A stretch of 64,000 nucleotides of DNA from Limnephilus marmoratus. Taxonomy: Eukaryota; Arthropoda; Insecta; Trichoptera; Limnephilidae. Made by a program: the position numbers and the translations under genes. The stretch spans positions 16,008,710 to 16,072,709 of the forward strand of contig OU862910.1 of the NCBI GenBank assembly GCA_917880885.1. The letters run 5' to 3'. The notes below the pieces were generated by a model. The model was given only the letters and a program-made list of their open reading frames with translations. It searched no databases and was not told the DNA's origin. Below, piece by piece: positions 21,184 through 31,929 of this stretch (position 1 is its first letter; every line of letters starts with the position of its first letter).

Positions 21184-21563
21184 TGTGAATACCGCACAAG
21201 AGACCCAAATGCTCCCGTCTGGAGCCAGTGAGACTATGACATGACTATGGGGTATAGTATGAGGCAGAAGGTGGTGGGGAAGGGCAGGAGATGGGGAAGA
21301 GGAAGCGAAGAATTACTTGGCTATTCAGATCTGGTCACCAAACACGGCCAAAGTAATTTTTAGCAACGTTTCAATTCTGAATGGTGGTCTTACACAAGGG
21401 CGATACTAAAGTATCTTACACTCTGGAACGTGACGCAAATATATTATTTTTATATGAAATAACCCAAATTAGTCAAACAAAATTTATTTGCCCACGCCGG
21501 GATTCGATCCCACGACCTTCGGATTGCGAGTCAAGAGCCTTACCTCTTGACCACGCCGGCCGT
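21184..21563 (-). mobile_element. tRNA-derived SINE, minus strand
   Basis: On the minus strand: GGCGTGGTCAAGAGGTAAGG head with anticodon-like loop CTCGCAA, a B box GGATCGAATCC with one change, then the family body ending GTGCGGTATTCAC. The head diverges from the two plus copies, suggesting an older subfamily. Confidence 0.8.
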
Positions 21564-21581
21564 CAATAAATAGTATCAGTA

Positions 21582-21757
21582 ATTTGGAAGGCGGGTATGG
21601 GTACCGCCGTCCCGGGAACCATGTATTGGATTATCAACACCGTACGGGTAGCCCGGGTTCATGGGGCGAGGTTTGTCAGGATCTCGGCGGCGGTCGAATC
21701 TGCCCCACCAACTACGTAGAAGGCCGGATCGGGAGAGACCTTTTTTTACAATCGCTC
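21582..21757 (+). mobile_element. Family X repeat, 5' half (plus)
   Basis: TTTGGAAGGCGGGTATGGG through GGTTCATGGGGCGAGGTTTG to GGCCGGATCGGGAGAGACC, then breaks off into the opposite-strand copy. Confidence 0.7.
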
Positions 21758-21763
21758 GACACA

Positions 21764-22172
21764 TTGCCTATCTCTTCTTTGGGGATGCTGTGTGAAGGTT
21801 CGTTTCAGGGAAAGGGAGGAGAGGATCTTCTGAGAAGGAAAGGGTATTAGGGGTGAGTAGAAATGTGGGGGTCAGCGTGTCCAGGAGAGCGGATGTATGA
21901 ATCCATCCCTCCCACTGCGGTGCAAAGCGATGTTCCGAGAGAGTAAGGCTGGAGAAGTCAAAGGGACTCCCTCAACCACTTTCTCTAGATCCAACCTGCC
22001 ATGCAGCTGGTGCGCAGACGCATCCGCCGCCAAGACCTGAAAAAACCTCACCCCATGAACCCAGGCACCCCTGCTAGTCACCAAACGTTGCGAACCACTA
22101 AGGATGACCTACGGCAGACGTGTTGGTTATCAAAAAAATGGTTCCCGGGGCGGTGGTACCCATACCCGATTC
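21764..22172 (-). mobile_element. Family X repeat, nearly full (minus)
   Basis: Reads from TCTTTGGGGATGCTGTGTGA to GGCGGTGGTACCCATACCCG. It keeps the middle section (ATGAATCCATCCCTCCCACT, CCAACCTGCCATGCAGCTGG, GACGCATCCGCCGCCAAGAC) that the short subtype lacks. Together with 21582-21757 it makes an inverted, tail-facing pair. Confidence 0.8.
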
Positions 22173-22318
22173 TCATGTTTGTTATTTTTGTAATACGAAA
22201 AATGGATATAAAAAAGCCTACCCCCCATCCCTCTCAACCCCCTCCCCCTCTCACCCCACAACCTCTAACCACCCTCCACCCCCCCGCCTCTTTTACCCCC
22301 CCCCCCCCCTATATAAAA

Positions 22319-22574
22319 ATCAATTGCTGTTTGTTAGTTTCACTAAAACTCGAGAACGGCTGGGCCGATTTAGCTGATTTTGGTTTTGAAATGTTTGTCG
22401 TAGTCCAGGAAAGGTTTAAACGTTGAGAAAATATGGAAAAGTTGCGAGGAAGATAGTAAAATCAACAATTTAATTCTCCCATATAAACTGTTCTACATAC
22501 TTTCCTGTGAATTGCTAACCGTTCATCCGATTGCGATGAAACTTTGGTGAGTTGTTGTGAGCACGCCCGCAAAG
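22319..22574 (+). mobile_element. Helitron-like unit, left part (split by the long-TIR element)
   Basis: Carries CTCGAGAACGGCTGGGCCGA and CGTTCATCCGATTGCGATGA, then TTGTGAGCACGCCCGCAAAG, after which the long-TIR element starts. The continuation AAGGTTTCTGTATATACTGG is at 25672. An uninterrupted relative at 38.4-38.58 kb shows GCACGCCCGAGAAGGTTTAT in one piece. Confidence 0.65.
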
Positions 22575-25500
22575 TAGTCCAGTCAATAAATGCTCCAAAA
22601 GGAGGTGTAGAGTGCGTGAGCAGGGACCTAAGCGATTCCTCCAGAAACTTGTTTAGGGTGCTTAGGGTGTGAACATACTAAAAGTCCTGACGTCTTGGTT
22701 GTGAGCTAGGGGGAAGGGGGGGAGGGGGAGGTCCCAATTTTCGGGTTTCCGCTTATATCTCAAAAACGGTGCGTCACACATGAAAATTTCCTAAGGATAA
22801 GTAAAAAAAGCTCATAAAATTATCTACAACTTTTATTCTTTACGTAATTTTCGAAATCACGTCCATTTTTGACTTACACGCTCCACAAATGTAGATATTT
22901 TTGAAAAAAATTATTTTACCTCACATTTTTCATCAAACATTCCTTCATATCGTCTAAAATATTCATCAAAGAAAGAAATTTATTTATAAGAAGTTGTAAT
23001 AAATTTAATTCCCTTTTAGAATATATATACATATGCAAATAAGTCTCCAACCAGTAAATATTTACAGCAATTTTAAGGTTTTGCGTAAAATGTCGTCATT
23101 TTCAGAAAAAGTTGTTTTTATCTTATTACTGACACACCGACGTGCAACGACGATTATGCGACGCTCTTTTAGCAAGGCGTATGATCAGATATGACCATGG
23201 AAACCACATTGATGCTATCATTCAAAAGCCGAGAAGGCATAACAGGAGGCAGAGGTATTTTGCACAATGTACTAGAAGTGGTTAGTTGGTATGAGCGCAA
23301 CTCATGAGATCTGCACTTCCCTTGAAGAGTATTGTGGAGTCTTCACGTCCAGTAACAACACAAGGACCTCGGACAAGCCCACCGAAGTAAAGATGCAGCA
23401 GACATTTTCAAACTCAGTCAGTGGTTTGATGCACATCCTCCCTTCCCACAAGCCAATGAAATAATGTCAATTCCCAATGTCTTCTGTCAGCTCGTCGATA
23501 AAAAAACACGATGAAAAGGTTGCAGTTGACTCAACATTTCTGTTTCACCGGATGTGTATAAGCAAACGATCAGATGAGGATTTGAAGAAATTCTTTGAGT
23601 ATGAGTTGGCCCCATTTCCCTTGGCACTGTTCAATGAAGGTGGGATGTGGAAGACAACTAAATCTGTCCTGTACAGCTTATTCGAGCCTACCAAAAAACT
23701 GGTCTACTGTCTCAGGTGAACATAGTTGTGGACGGAAAATTTCTACTACACAGAGTAATTTGGCAAAAAGATGCCTTCCTTGTCACAATTTGTGATCGTT
23801 ACATCAACTACGTCAACCACCACTATCCTGGATGACTCACACTGTGGTATTTTATTGGTACCCAAACCCAGCCAACGGTACAAAATCACAATAACAGATG
23901 CGATGATACAGACTGAGAAGGTCAGCTGACATCAATTTGACTTGGAACACTTCAATACCCGTTAAAAAGGAAGATTTGTTATCCAATCCTACCAACAAAA
24001 GTAACTTCATCTCTTTACTACAGACGAAGCTTCGGGAGAATGGGATACAGACTCTTCAGGACATGATGCTGACTTCCTTGTTGTGAAGATTGCTGTGGAA
24101 CATTCCTCTCACAGTTTTGTGAGAAGCTTTCACTTCCTTTTGATTGCTTCCACTCCTCCCACCCAAGATATTCTGCTGCTGACAACGGACGAGGGAAAAC
24201 CAAAACAATTCCACTGTCCATCCAAAAGATGCAGCACCGTGCATTTGAACACATCCTGTTCTTACATTCATTTACCGGCTGCGACACAACATCTGCAACT
24301 TTCAGGAGAAGCAAGGTGGGCTTCTCAAAATTGTACTTGGAGTCAGAATTCATCAAGCAAGCGGCAATGATCTTTATAACCCCTCCTCTACTCACGGCGA
24401 GGTTGAAGAGGCTGGAAATAAATGTTTCCTGAAATGGTATGCGGCGCCAAAAAGACAGACCTTCCTTAACCAGTACCGCTTTTAGTCGTTCACAGGGTTG
24501 GTGGCAAATATGAAGCCTGACATCAGCTCCCTCCCTCCAACAGAGAACGCAGTTAAACAGCATTCCCAGTGCACCGATTGAGCTGCCCCTGAATAATGGG
24601 GGTGGAAACATGAAGGAGAGACCCTGATGCCAAATACAACAAAAGATCCACCAGCGCCGGAGGTCCTTCTAAATATGATATTTTGCCGCTGCACCAGGGA
24701 TTGTGCGATTGGCAAATGTGGATGCCGAAAAGCAATGCTGACCTGTTCTGCAGCGTGTCTCCGAGTCTCCTGCCAAGGGAGATGCCTCAATAGCGTGCCT
24801 GTTGCCGAGGACGACGATGACGGCGACATAGAGCCCATTCAGCAAGAACCATCCAATACTGAGGATGAAGATGCCATGGATGAACAACGCTTGCGAGGAC
24901 CCCCACGTCCAAGGAGGATGAGAATGTAACATGATGTTATTGAGAACAGTGATAACAATGAGATCTATAATTTTATGTGCTTAATGTAACGAAATAGAAT
25001 AAACATTATGATTATAAAATACAATTATGTATTTTTCAAGTAATATGATTTTTACCTATTTTATTTAATAACTGGTTTTAAAGTGTGGTCACACATATTA
25101 TTAGGCGAACGAACAAGTGTTGTGTGTCAGTAATAAGATAAAAACAGCTCTTTCTGAAAATGACAACATTTTACGAAAAAACTTCAAATTGCTGTAAATG
25201 TTGAACGGTTGAAGATAAATTTACATATGTCTATATATTCTTAAAGAAAATTAAATTCTTCACAACTTCTTTCAATTAAATTTTTTTCTTTGATGAATAT
25301 TTTAGACGATATGAAGGAATGTTTGATGAAAAATGTGAGGTAAAATGATTTTTTTCGAAAATATCTACATTTGTGGAGCGAATAACTCGAAAATGGCTGG
25401 GATTTCGAAAATTACGTAAAGAATAAAAGTTGTAGATAATTTTATCAGCTTTTACTTATTATCAAAAAATTTTCCTCTGCGGCGCACCGTTTTTGAGATA

Positions 25501-25671
25501 TAAGCGGAAACCCGAAAATTGGGACCTCCCCCTCCCCCTCCCCCCCCTAGCTCACCACCTAGACGTCAGGATTTTTAGTATGTTCACATCCTAAGCACCC
25601 TAAACAAGTTTCTGAAGGAATCGCTTAGGTCCCTGCTCACGCACTCTACACCCCCTTCCTTGACTGGACTA
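22575..25671. mobile_element. Long-TIR DNA element (3.1 kb) with a decayed GCDTTSA/CXC gene
   Basis: Two arms, 22575-23136 and 25123-25671, are inverted copies of each other over about 550 bp: TAGTCCAGTCAA at the start and TTGACTGGACTA at the end, GTGCGTGAGCAGGGACCTAA, a G-rich tract, TCTCAAAAACGGTGCG and TCTTATTACTGACACA at the inner edge. AAG precedes the left end and follows the right end. A related unoccupied sequence at about 38536-38560 has a single AAG, so a 3-bp target duplication is supported. The interior is about 2 kb with one broken gene. The superfamily is not assigned; 3-bp duplications occur in more than one DNA transposon group. Confidence 0.8.
23383..24929 (+). pseudogene. 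Broken gene of the long-TIR element (GCDTTSA motif, CXC-like C-terminus)
   Basis: Several frames line up as one decayed protein: about 23383 (AADIFKLSQWFDAHPPFPQA); 23477-23716 (KHDEKVAVDSTFLFHRMCIS, YELAPFPLALFNEGGMWKTT, KSVLYSLFEP); about 24062 (HDADFLVVKIAVEHS); 24226-24432 (FEHILFLHSFTGCDTTSATF); and 24627-24926, with CRCTRDCAIGKCGCRK and further Cys giving C-x-C-x3-C-x4-C-x-C-x6-C-x3-C-x5-C-x3-C, then an acidic tail. I know this order from multicopy uncharacterised metazoan proteins. The Cys block resembles tesmin/TSO1 CXC zinc-binding domains. Whether it is a transposase is inference. Frameshifts and stops (for example 23717, 24480, 24579) inactivate it. Confidence 0.7.
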
Positions 25672-26051
25672 AAGGTTTCTGTATATACTGGTGAGCTCTG
25701 GCATTATGAAATTTGTATATAAAATTGCAATTGGTGCCACGCAAACTGTTTGAAAACTGAATGTACCGGGAGTGAATATATGGAATGCGGGAGGAGGTGG
25801 CGGATGGGAGAGGGGTGAAGGATGAGGGAGGGAAGGGGAGGGGGACAAGGGAGGGGAACTCGGGAGAGGGGGCCCGCGGGATGGGTTGGGGAGGGGAACC
25901 CGGGAGGTGGGAGGGGAACTCGGGAGGGGGGAGAGGAAAACGGGTGGGGGTTTAAGGGATAGGGGAAGCGGGCGAGGGGAGTGAGGAGAGGGGAAGGGGA
26001 CGTTGGAGAGGAAGGGGAGGCAGAAGGGGAACGGGACGAATGGGAAAGGAC
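25672..26051 (+). mobile_element. Helitron-like unit, right part
   Basis: Resumes AAGGTTTCTGTATATACTGG after the long-TIR element: GTGAGCTCTGGCATTATGAA, AACTGAATGTACCGGGAGTG, a purine-rich GGGAGGGG region (25775-26035) and GGGAAAGGACAC. It then joins directly to GAGCTCTGGCATCATG of the next unit, so the unit end is lost, probably by recombination between repeats. Confidence 0.65.
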
Positions 26052-26458
26052 ACGAGCTCTGGCATCATGAAATTTGTATAATAAAATTGCAATAAGTGGC
26101 ACACGAGCTGTATGAGAACTGAATGTATCGGGAATGAATGTATGGAATGCAGGAGGGAGGAGGGGAACCCGGGAGGGTGGAGGGGAACTCGGGAGGGGAG
26201 AGGGGAATTCGAGAGGGGGATCCGCGGGAGGGAGGAGGTGATTATGGCACGGGGGAGGGGAACTCGGGAGGGGGGATCGCGGGACGGAAAAGGGGGGGAG
26301 TAGAGTGAGGAGAAGGAAGGTGGAGGAGGAGTGGGAACGCGAAAGGGGAAGGGGACGCGGGAGAGGAAGGGGAGGTGGAAGGTGAACGGGACGAATGGGA
26401 AAGGACGCGCAGGGAGAAACAATTTCGTTATTAAATGGCAAAGGTTGGTACCCGGCAT
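26052..26458 (+). mobile_element. Helitron-like unit 2 of the tandem run
   Basis: GAGCTCTGGCATCATGAAAT, AACTGAATGTATCGGGAATG, purine-rich region, GGGAAAGGACGCGCAGGGAG, AAACAATTTC, then GGTTGGTACCCGGCAT. The end is degraded compared with the CTAG-ending units that follow. Confidence 0.65.
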
Positions 26459-26957
26459 ATATATAAATGCTAATAAATTAAAATGAATCACCGAAATGTG
26501 TGTACGCGCAACTTCCGAACGACTACACCAAATTGGATAATTCTTTTTTTGTTGGGTTTGTTATTGCCAGGACAAGGTTTGTATATAACTACTGGTGAGC
26601 TCTGGCATTTTAAAATGTGTATACTAAAAATTCAATGGGTGGCACGTGAGCTGTTTGAAAACTAAATGTACCAGAACTGAATGTATGGAATGCGGGAGGG
26701 GGGATAGGAACTTGGGTATTGGTGCCGCGGGTGGAAAGGGACGGGAACCAGGGAGGGGGAGGGGAACCTGGGAGGGGGGAAGGGAATTCGTGAGGGGAGT
26801 TGGCGGGACGGGGGAAGAGGAGTGGGAACGTTTGAGGGGAAGGGCACGCGGGAGAGGAAGGGGAAGCGGAAGGTGAACGGGACGAATGGGAAAGGACACG
26901 CAGGGAGAAACAATTTTTTGTTGAACGGCATAGCAACGCATGCCGGGCACCAGCTAG
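26459..26957 (+). mobile_element. Helitron-like unit 3, ends CTAG
   Basis: Begins with AAAATGAATCACCGAAATGT and GCAACTTCCGAACGACTACA, includes the purine-rich tract, and ends ACGCATGCCGGGCACCAGCTAG followed by T. CTRR-T ends and head-to-tail arrays are typical of Helitrons. No Rep/helicase gene is present, so it is non-autonomous. Confidence 0.6.
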
Positions 26958-27442
26958 TATATAAATGAAAATGAATCGCCGAAATGTATGTACGCGCATA
27001 ACTTCCGAACGACTACACCAAATTGGATAATTATTTTTTTTGTGTTCATTATTGTCATATTTTTGTGTTTTGTATAAAACTACTGGTGAGCTCTGGCATA
27101 ATGAAATTTGTATACAAGAAATTGCAATAGGTGGCACGCGAGCTGTTTGAAAAGTGAATGTATCGGGACTGAATGTATGAAATGAGGGAGGGTGGAGGGA
27201 AACTCTGGTAAGGGGTTCACGGGAGGGGGGAGGGGGGAGGGGAACCCGGGAGGGGAACTCGGGAGGGAGGTCGCGGGGCGGGTGAAGGGGGGAAGTGGGG
27301 TGGGGAGAGGGAATGTAGAGAAGGCGGAGTGGGAACGCGGGAGAGAAAGGGGAACGGGAAGGGGTAGGGAAGAATGGGAAAGGACACGCAGGTAGAATTT
27401 CTGTATTAAATGGCATAGCAACGGGTGCCGGGAACCGGCTAG
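26958..27442 (+). mobile_element. Helitron-like unit 4, ends CTAG
   Basis: Repeats the previous unit with a period near 486 bp (AAAATGAATCGCCGAAATGT at 26968) and ends GGGTGCCGGGAACCGGCTAG, followed by T. The last bases can form GCCGG-GAA-CCGGC, a short hairpin at the 3' end. Hairpins near the terminus are a Helitron trait, although here it overlaps the CTAG. Confidence 0.6.
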
Positions 27443-27465
27443 TTGACAATAATAAAAAATAAAAA

Positions 27466-27570
27466 ATTTGGAGCAGTTGTGACTCTTGTGCAACGTAGCA
27501 ATAATTTACAATATATTTTTTTTAAATATATATTTTGGAACAGTTGGGACTCTTGTTCAGTATTCACATA
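27466..27570 (+). repeat. Two SINE 3'-end scraps
   Basis: GGAGCAGTTGTGACTCTTGTG at 27469 and GGAACAGTTGGGACTCTTGT at 27537 both match the 3' end of the SINE family (GGGAGCAGTTGGGACTCTTG). Confidence 0.5.
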
Positions 27571-28478
27571 ACAATAAAAAAATATTCGAAATTTCAAAAA
27601 TTTTAGTATGAAAGTATTCGGTCAACCTATAGATTTTACCAATACGAAACAAGGAAGACGTAGGTATTCAGAGTTCGTATTCAATTCATCATTTCAAACT
27701 GTTTGATTTAGAGCGGCGCGGACACGTCTTCTTCTGGCCGCTCTTCGGGCCGCAATGAGCTGTGATATTTCTGTTACGGCGCTCTGATAAAAATGGTAAA
27801 TTGCGACGCTGTAAATATTAAATATTAAATACTTCCAAAAATTATTTTTCGATCAAAATTATTTATGATTTGTCAATAATGTCTTAACAAAATAAGTATG
27901 TAAAAAAATCAGAAATATATTAGTTTATTAGTCCGCAAATAAATACACAAACTGACTAATTTTCGTCAAGAAACACATGTACGTATATATTTTTTAATGA
28001 TTTTATTGAAACTAAAATTAAAATTCTAAGACATAACTTTGCTAGATAATGTATTGATTTATTTTACTGCATGGTTATATTATTTGAAATGGGTGTGGTA
28101 TAATACAAAAACGTTTTTGAAAATTTAACAAATCTGCCAACGACCTATGGAATAACCTTATTATACTAAAAATTAAAAAAAATCTAAAAATTTATTACAT
28201 AACTATGCTAGATAAAAGAACAATCTTTCGAAATCCATTTATAATTTTTTGTGGAAAAGAGTCAATACGTCTAAAAACTTTTTTGAAAATGACATATTTC
28301 TGGTTTTCTCTACCTATGTCCTCTTAAGGACCAAATTATTGATTTAAAGAGCATTGCGCTTATTGGGGAACATTATTTTTTTTCTCTTCATTCTATTTGT
28401 TTACTGCGTCATTTACTTGGGATGTCTTTTTAGACTTCTTAGTTATTGCTACGGTACTGTCTTTTGAGTTATTGATAA
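27571..28478. other. Unassigned AT-rich region with a small GC patch
   Basis: Positions 27712-27785 are locally GC-rich (GAGCGGCGCGGACACGTCTT). The remainder is AT-rich. No coding or repeat assignment. Confidence 0.3.
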
Positions 28479-28479
28479 A

Positions 28480-29005
28480 CTAGCAGACCCGGCCACAAGT
28501 TGCTGTGGCTAACGAAACACAACGCCATTACCCAATCTTTATAAAATCCACACCACCCGCTTGCCAGCTGCCCGCTGCCCGCTGCCTGCTGCTTGAATGG
28601 AATATTTGAATTTATCGGCTTTTCTCTACTATAATAAGCATGTATTATACATATAAACTAATTAACTCGCCACTAATTATACGATGCTTGCAATGCAACA
28701 CTGGATATTTGAAAAGGGAAAATCAAGGACCTACTTACTCTAGGACATCTATTTTCCAATTTCTTCCGTAGAACGAATTTCAAAAGTGACTATAGTACGG
28801 CCCGCCAGCCGTTTTAAATCGCACAAAAATATGTTTTCTTTAAATTTCTCGGCTTTTCACTGATACAATTTACATGTATTATACATAATAAACATTCCTC
28901 TTCAATCACTCTATCTATTGGTGAAAACCGTATGAAAATCCGTTGCGTAGTTTAAAAGATTAACGCGCACATACATTTTGAGCGACTTTATTTTATACTA
29001 TGTTG
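28480..29005 (+). repeat. Repeat family 'TAGCAGACCCGGCCAC', copy 1
   Basis: Starts TAGCAGACCCGGCCACAAGT, GCTGTGGCTAACGAAAC, and ends GTGAAAACCGTATGAAAATC, CGTTGCGTAGTTTAAAAGAT, GCACATACATTTTGAGCGAC, TTTATTTTATACTA. The second copy at 57119-57416 has the same ends. The 3' part resembles the ends of RTE-type LINEs or their derivatives in insects; no protein is encoded. Confidence 0.6.
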
Positions 29006-29120
29006 TAATGATAATACAGTAATGTTGTGTTGGTTTTGAAAGTACGAGCAACAAATTACAATGCTAATATTATTGGTTTCATGGAGAATACGGTTGTAAC
29101 CGCAATCTTCTGTTTCTCAA

Positions 29121-29290
29121 GACCATGCCCTACATAATTGATTATTTATTATTATCTACTTTTTTAAAGTTATTAATATTTTTTTCTTGTCTATTGGTTT
29201 CTTTACTTGAAATTTACTGCTTAAATATGTATAACTACACGGGACGTGTTTGATTGCACTATCCTCTCCACACCCTGGTTTATGTAAACG
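29121..29290 (+). repeat. Unclassified repeat shared with 45220-45388
   Basis: GACCATGCCCTACATAATTG and GGGACGTGTTTGATTGCACT with ATCCTCTCCACACCCTGG recur at 45220-45388 as CCACGTCCTACATTATAATT, GGGACGTGTGGGATTGCACT and ATCCTCCCCACATCCTGG. Two copies, same strand. The function is unknown. Confidence 0.55.
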
Positions 29291-29603
29291 TGTCTATTTT
29301 AATTATCGCGTACAAGGTATGTAATATACCTGATAGGACTTGGGTAAAATAGAAATCTCGTCACTATCAATACATGTCTTATAATGTAACATCACAAAGT
29401 TCGGTTTTATTCGAATTCATGGAGACTATATTGTTGTTATGAAAAGCAATTATTCTTATTATGTATTCAGCTACAGGTGAGATCCAATCAGAATAATATC
29501 AGAATGACAAGATCATTAAAAATCTTCAAAAATAAAGTGCAAGCTGTCGTTGAAGTCAAGGGATATAATAATAATATAAATAAATAAAATATGTTGTAAG
29601 ATT

Positions 29604-31440
29604 AAATGTCATCCGTAAATGAAATATTTTTGGACTTTCGTGAAATATGTACCTAATAATATGTATCACAAAAACATTTCCTCAAGTGATGGGCAACGAA
29701 TTTGCAAAATTTTTAACGATTATTTCCAATCTGTCTTTGTCCCCGATACAACTGCAAATAATACTTCCACAAATTTTGTTGATATAAGTAATGATGATGC
29801 CATAAATTCAATTAATCTTAATTCAATTGATATAACTGCACCATTAGTGTGAAAACATCTCAAAAATGTGGACACAAAAAAAAGTGCCGGTTGTGATAAG
29901 ATACACCCAATTTTTATTGTTAATTGTGCTGAAACACTAGTTACTCCTGTAACACTACTGTTCAAAAAATCTCTTAAAGAAGGTGTATTTCCTACCATTT
30001 GGAAACATGCTTTTGTTACACCTGTTTTTAAAAAAGGGGACAAGCACAACATTGAAAATTATACACCTATCTCTAAGCTATGTATCTTTAGTAAAATCTT
30101 GGAAAAAATCGTGTGTAACCAACTTTGTAACATATGCAAAAATACTATTATTAGCCCCCATCAATATGGTTTTTTTCAAGGCAGATCTGTTGAATCGAAC
30201 CTAGAACCTAGACTGATTTTATTCTTAACTCTATGGATAATAGGAAACAGGTTGATTCCATTTACACAGATTTTTCTAAGGCTTTCGACAAAATAAATCA
30301 CGATATACTGTTAAACAAGCTCTCGAAGATTGGAATATGTGGAGATCTTCTGAGATGGTTCTCTTCATATATGTTAAAAATAGAAGTCAAGCTGTTGCTT
30401 TAAAAGGTTACATGTCACAAATTATAACTATTCCCTCAGGGGTACCGCAAGGGTCTCATCTAGGGCCTCTATTGTTGATTTTATATATAAACGATATGAA
30501 CCATGTCATAAACCATTCTTGTTTCCTTTTTTACGCCGATGACATGAAATTATATAAATGCATTAGCTCCATAGATGACTGCAACCAATTACAAGAAGAC
30601 GTTAGCAAAATTGAGGAATATTGCGAAAACAATCAATTATACCTAAATATAGATAAATGTAATGTTATTACTTTTTCACGAAAAAAAATCCAATTAATTA
30701 TATTTACAAATTAAACCATGTACCTCTACAACGAGTAGAAACAATAAGAGATCTTGGAGTAATACTAGATTTTAAAATGTTATTTAGGGATCATATTGAA
30801 AATATTCTAGAAAAAGCTTATAAGCAATCGCTTTATATAAACGCAGAAAAATCTCTGATGCATTATTCTTACACAAAATCGTGAACTGCCTTGTTGATTC
30901 GTCATATCTGTTAGAAAATATTGCATTTCGTTGCCCCAAACAAAACACCAGATCGAACGACTTATTTAGAATACCACACAGTAAATCTAAATATGCGCAA
31001 AACTCTGTAATAGTACGTATCTGTGAAACTTACAATACCTTACGAGATGTAGACATTTTCAACCATGACTTGAAATCATATAAAATGCAGCTTAATAAAT
31101 TAATAACTTAAAATACTTTTTTTTTTCTCCTTTTTTGTGAAAATCATATTATTATCAACCATAGTAAATAGTATAAACCATGTTTGTTAACAATTTAACG
31201 TTTTTCTTTATTATGTTTTATGTTCTTCTTTTTTATGTTTTTCTTTATTATGTTTATATTTTTTTTTCTTTGTCATTTAATAAGTTGAGTAGGTAAAAAA
31301 AAATAAACCAATATTTTTTAACACAATGGAACTTAATCGGTCTACAACATATGTAATTTTATTGTTATAATCATTTTTCCTGTATGACTGTTTGTTTCCT
31401 CAATAAAAAGAAATAAAAAAAATAAAAAAATTAATATTAT
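29604..31440 (+). mobile_element. Non-LTR retrotransposon (LINE), 5'-truncated
   Basis: Contains a broken ORF2 (29619-31111) and an A/T-rich 3' region with TTTTT runs to about 31440. No endonuclease domain remains, so the insertion or later decay removed the 5' part. The RT box reads YADDM. It probably belongs to the Jockey/CR1-type APE LINEs, a family-level guess from the C-terminal sequence. Confidence 0.75.
29619..31111 (+). pseudogene. LINE reverse transcriptase pseudogene
   Basis: Pieces in order: AGCDKIHPIFI and LFKKSLKEGVFPTIWKHAFV (29868 on); TDFSKAFDKINHDILLNKLS (about 30267, catalytic Asp of RT block A); after a frameshift SGVPQGSHLGPLLLILYIND and FYADDMKLYK (30337-30714, catalytic YADD); ETIRDLGVILDFK (about 30739); RSNDLFRIPHSKSKYAQNSV (30881-31111). 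There is a stop at 29850 and at least three frameshifts. The YADD motif is intact, so breaks rather than catalytic change inactivate it. Confidence 0.8.
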
Positions 31441-31498
31441 TAACAAAAAAATAATTTTATGGCAAAATTATTGTTATACTTATCCATTATTTCTTACA

Positions 31499-31908
31499 AC
31501 AGCTCTACAAAGGAGGCCGCGGGGTAAATAATTTCCTGCGTCATCTTTGGGGATGCTGTGTGGGGATCTTTTAAAGGAAAGGAAGAAGGGGAAGTTCTGG
31601 GAAGGAATAAGGTACGGTGGGTAGGAAATTGAGGGTCAGTAGTTTCAAATGTGATGGACATGAATCGTTCCCTCTCACTGCGGTGCAAGGCGATGGGTCA
31701 AGAGGGTCCTACTGGAGAGGCTAAAAAGGTCTCCCTCAACCAGTCTCTCCCGATATGGCCCGCCACGCAGTAAGTGGGCAGACGCATCCGCCGTCAAGAC
31801 CTAGACAAACCTCACCCCATGAACCCGGGTACCCCTACTAAGTCACCAAAGGTAGCGAACCACTTGGTGTGACCCATGGCAGAGGTGTTGGTTATCCATT
31901 GATGGGGA
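31499..31908 (-). mobile_element. Family X repeat, long subtype (minus)
   Basis: TCATCTTTGGGGATGCTGTG, GGACATGAATCGTTCCCTCT, GATATGGCCCGCCACGCAGT, CCCATGAACCCGGGTACCCC and GCAGAGGTGTTGGTTATCCA; the 5' end is cut off just before the GGTACC-containing terminus by the LINE fragment that follows. Confidence 0.75.
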
Positions 31909-31929
31909 GGGTCATACAACAAAATTCTA

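Noticed and set aside
24018..24611. 197-codon minus frame
   Set aside because: Antisense of the long-TIR element's gene remnant, which has clear motifs on the plus strand.
25704..27493. Several 60-279-codon proline/serine-rich minus frames and glycine/arginine-rich plus frames
   Set aside because: They arise from the purine-rich tracts of the Helitron-like units and recur in all frames.
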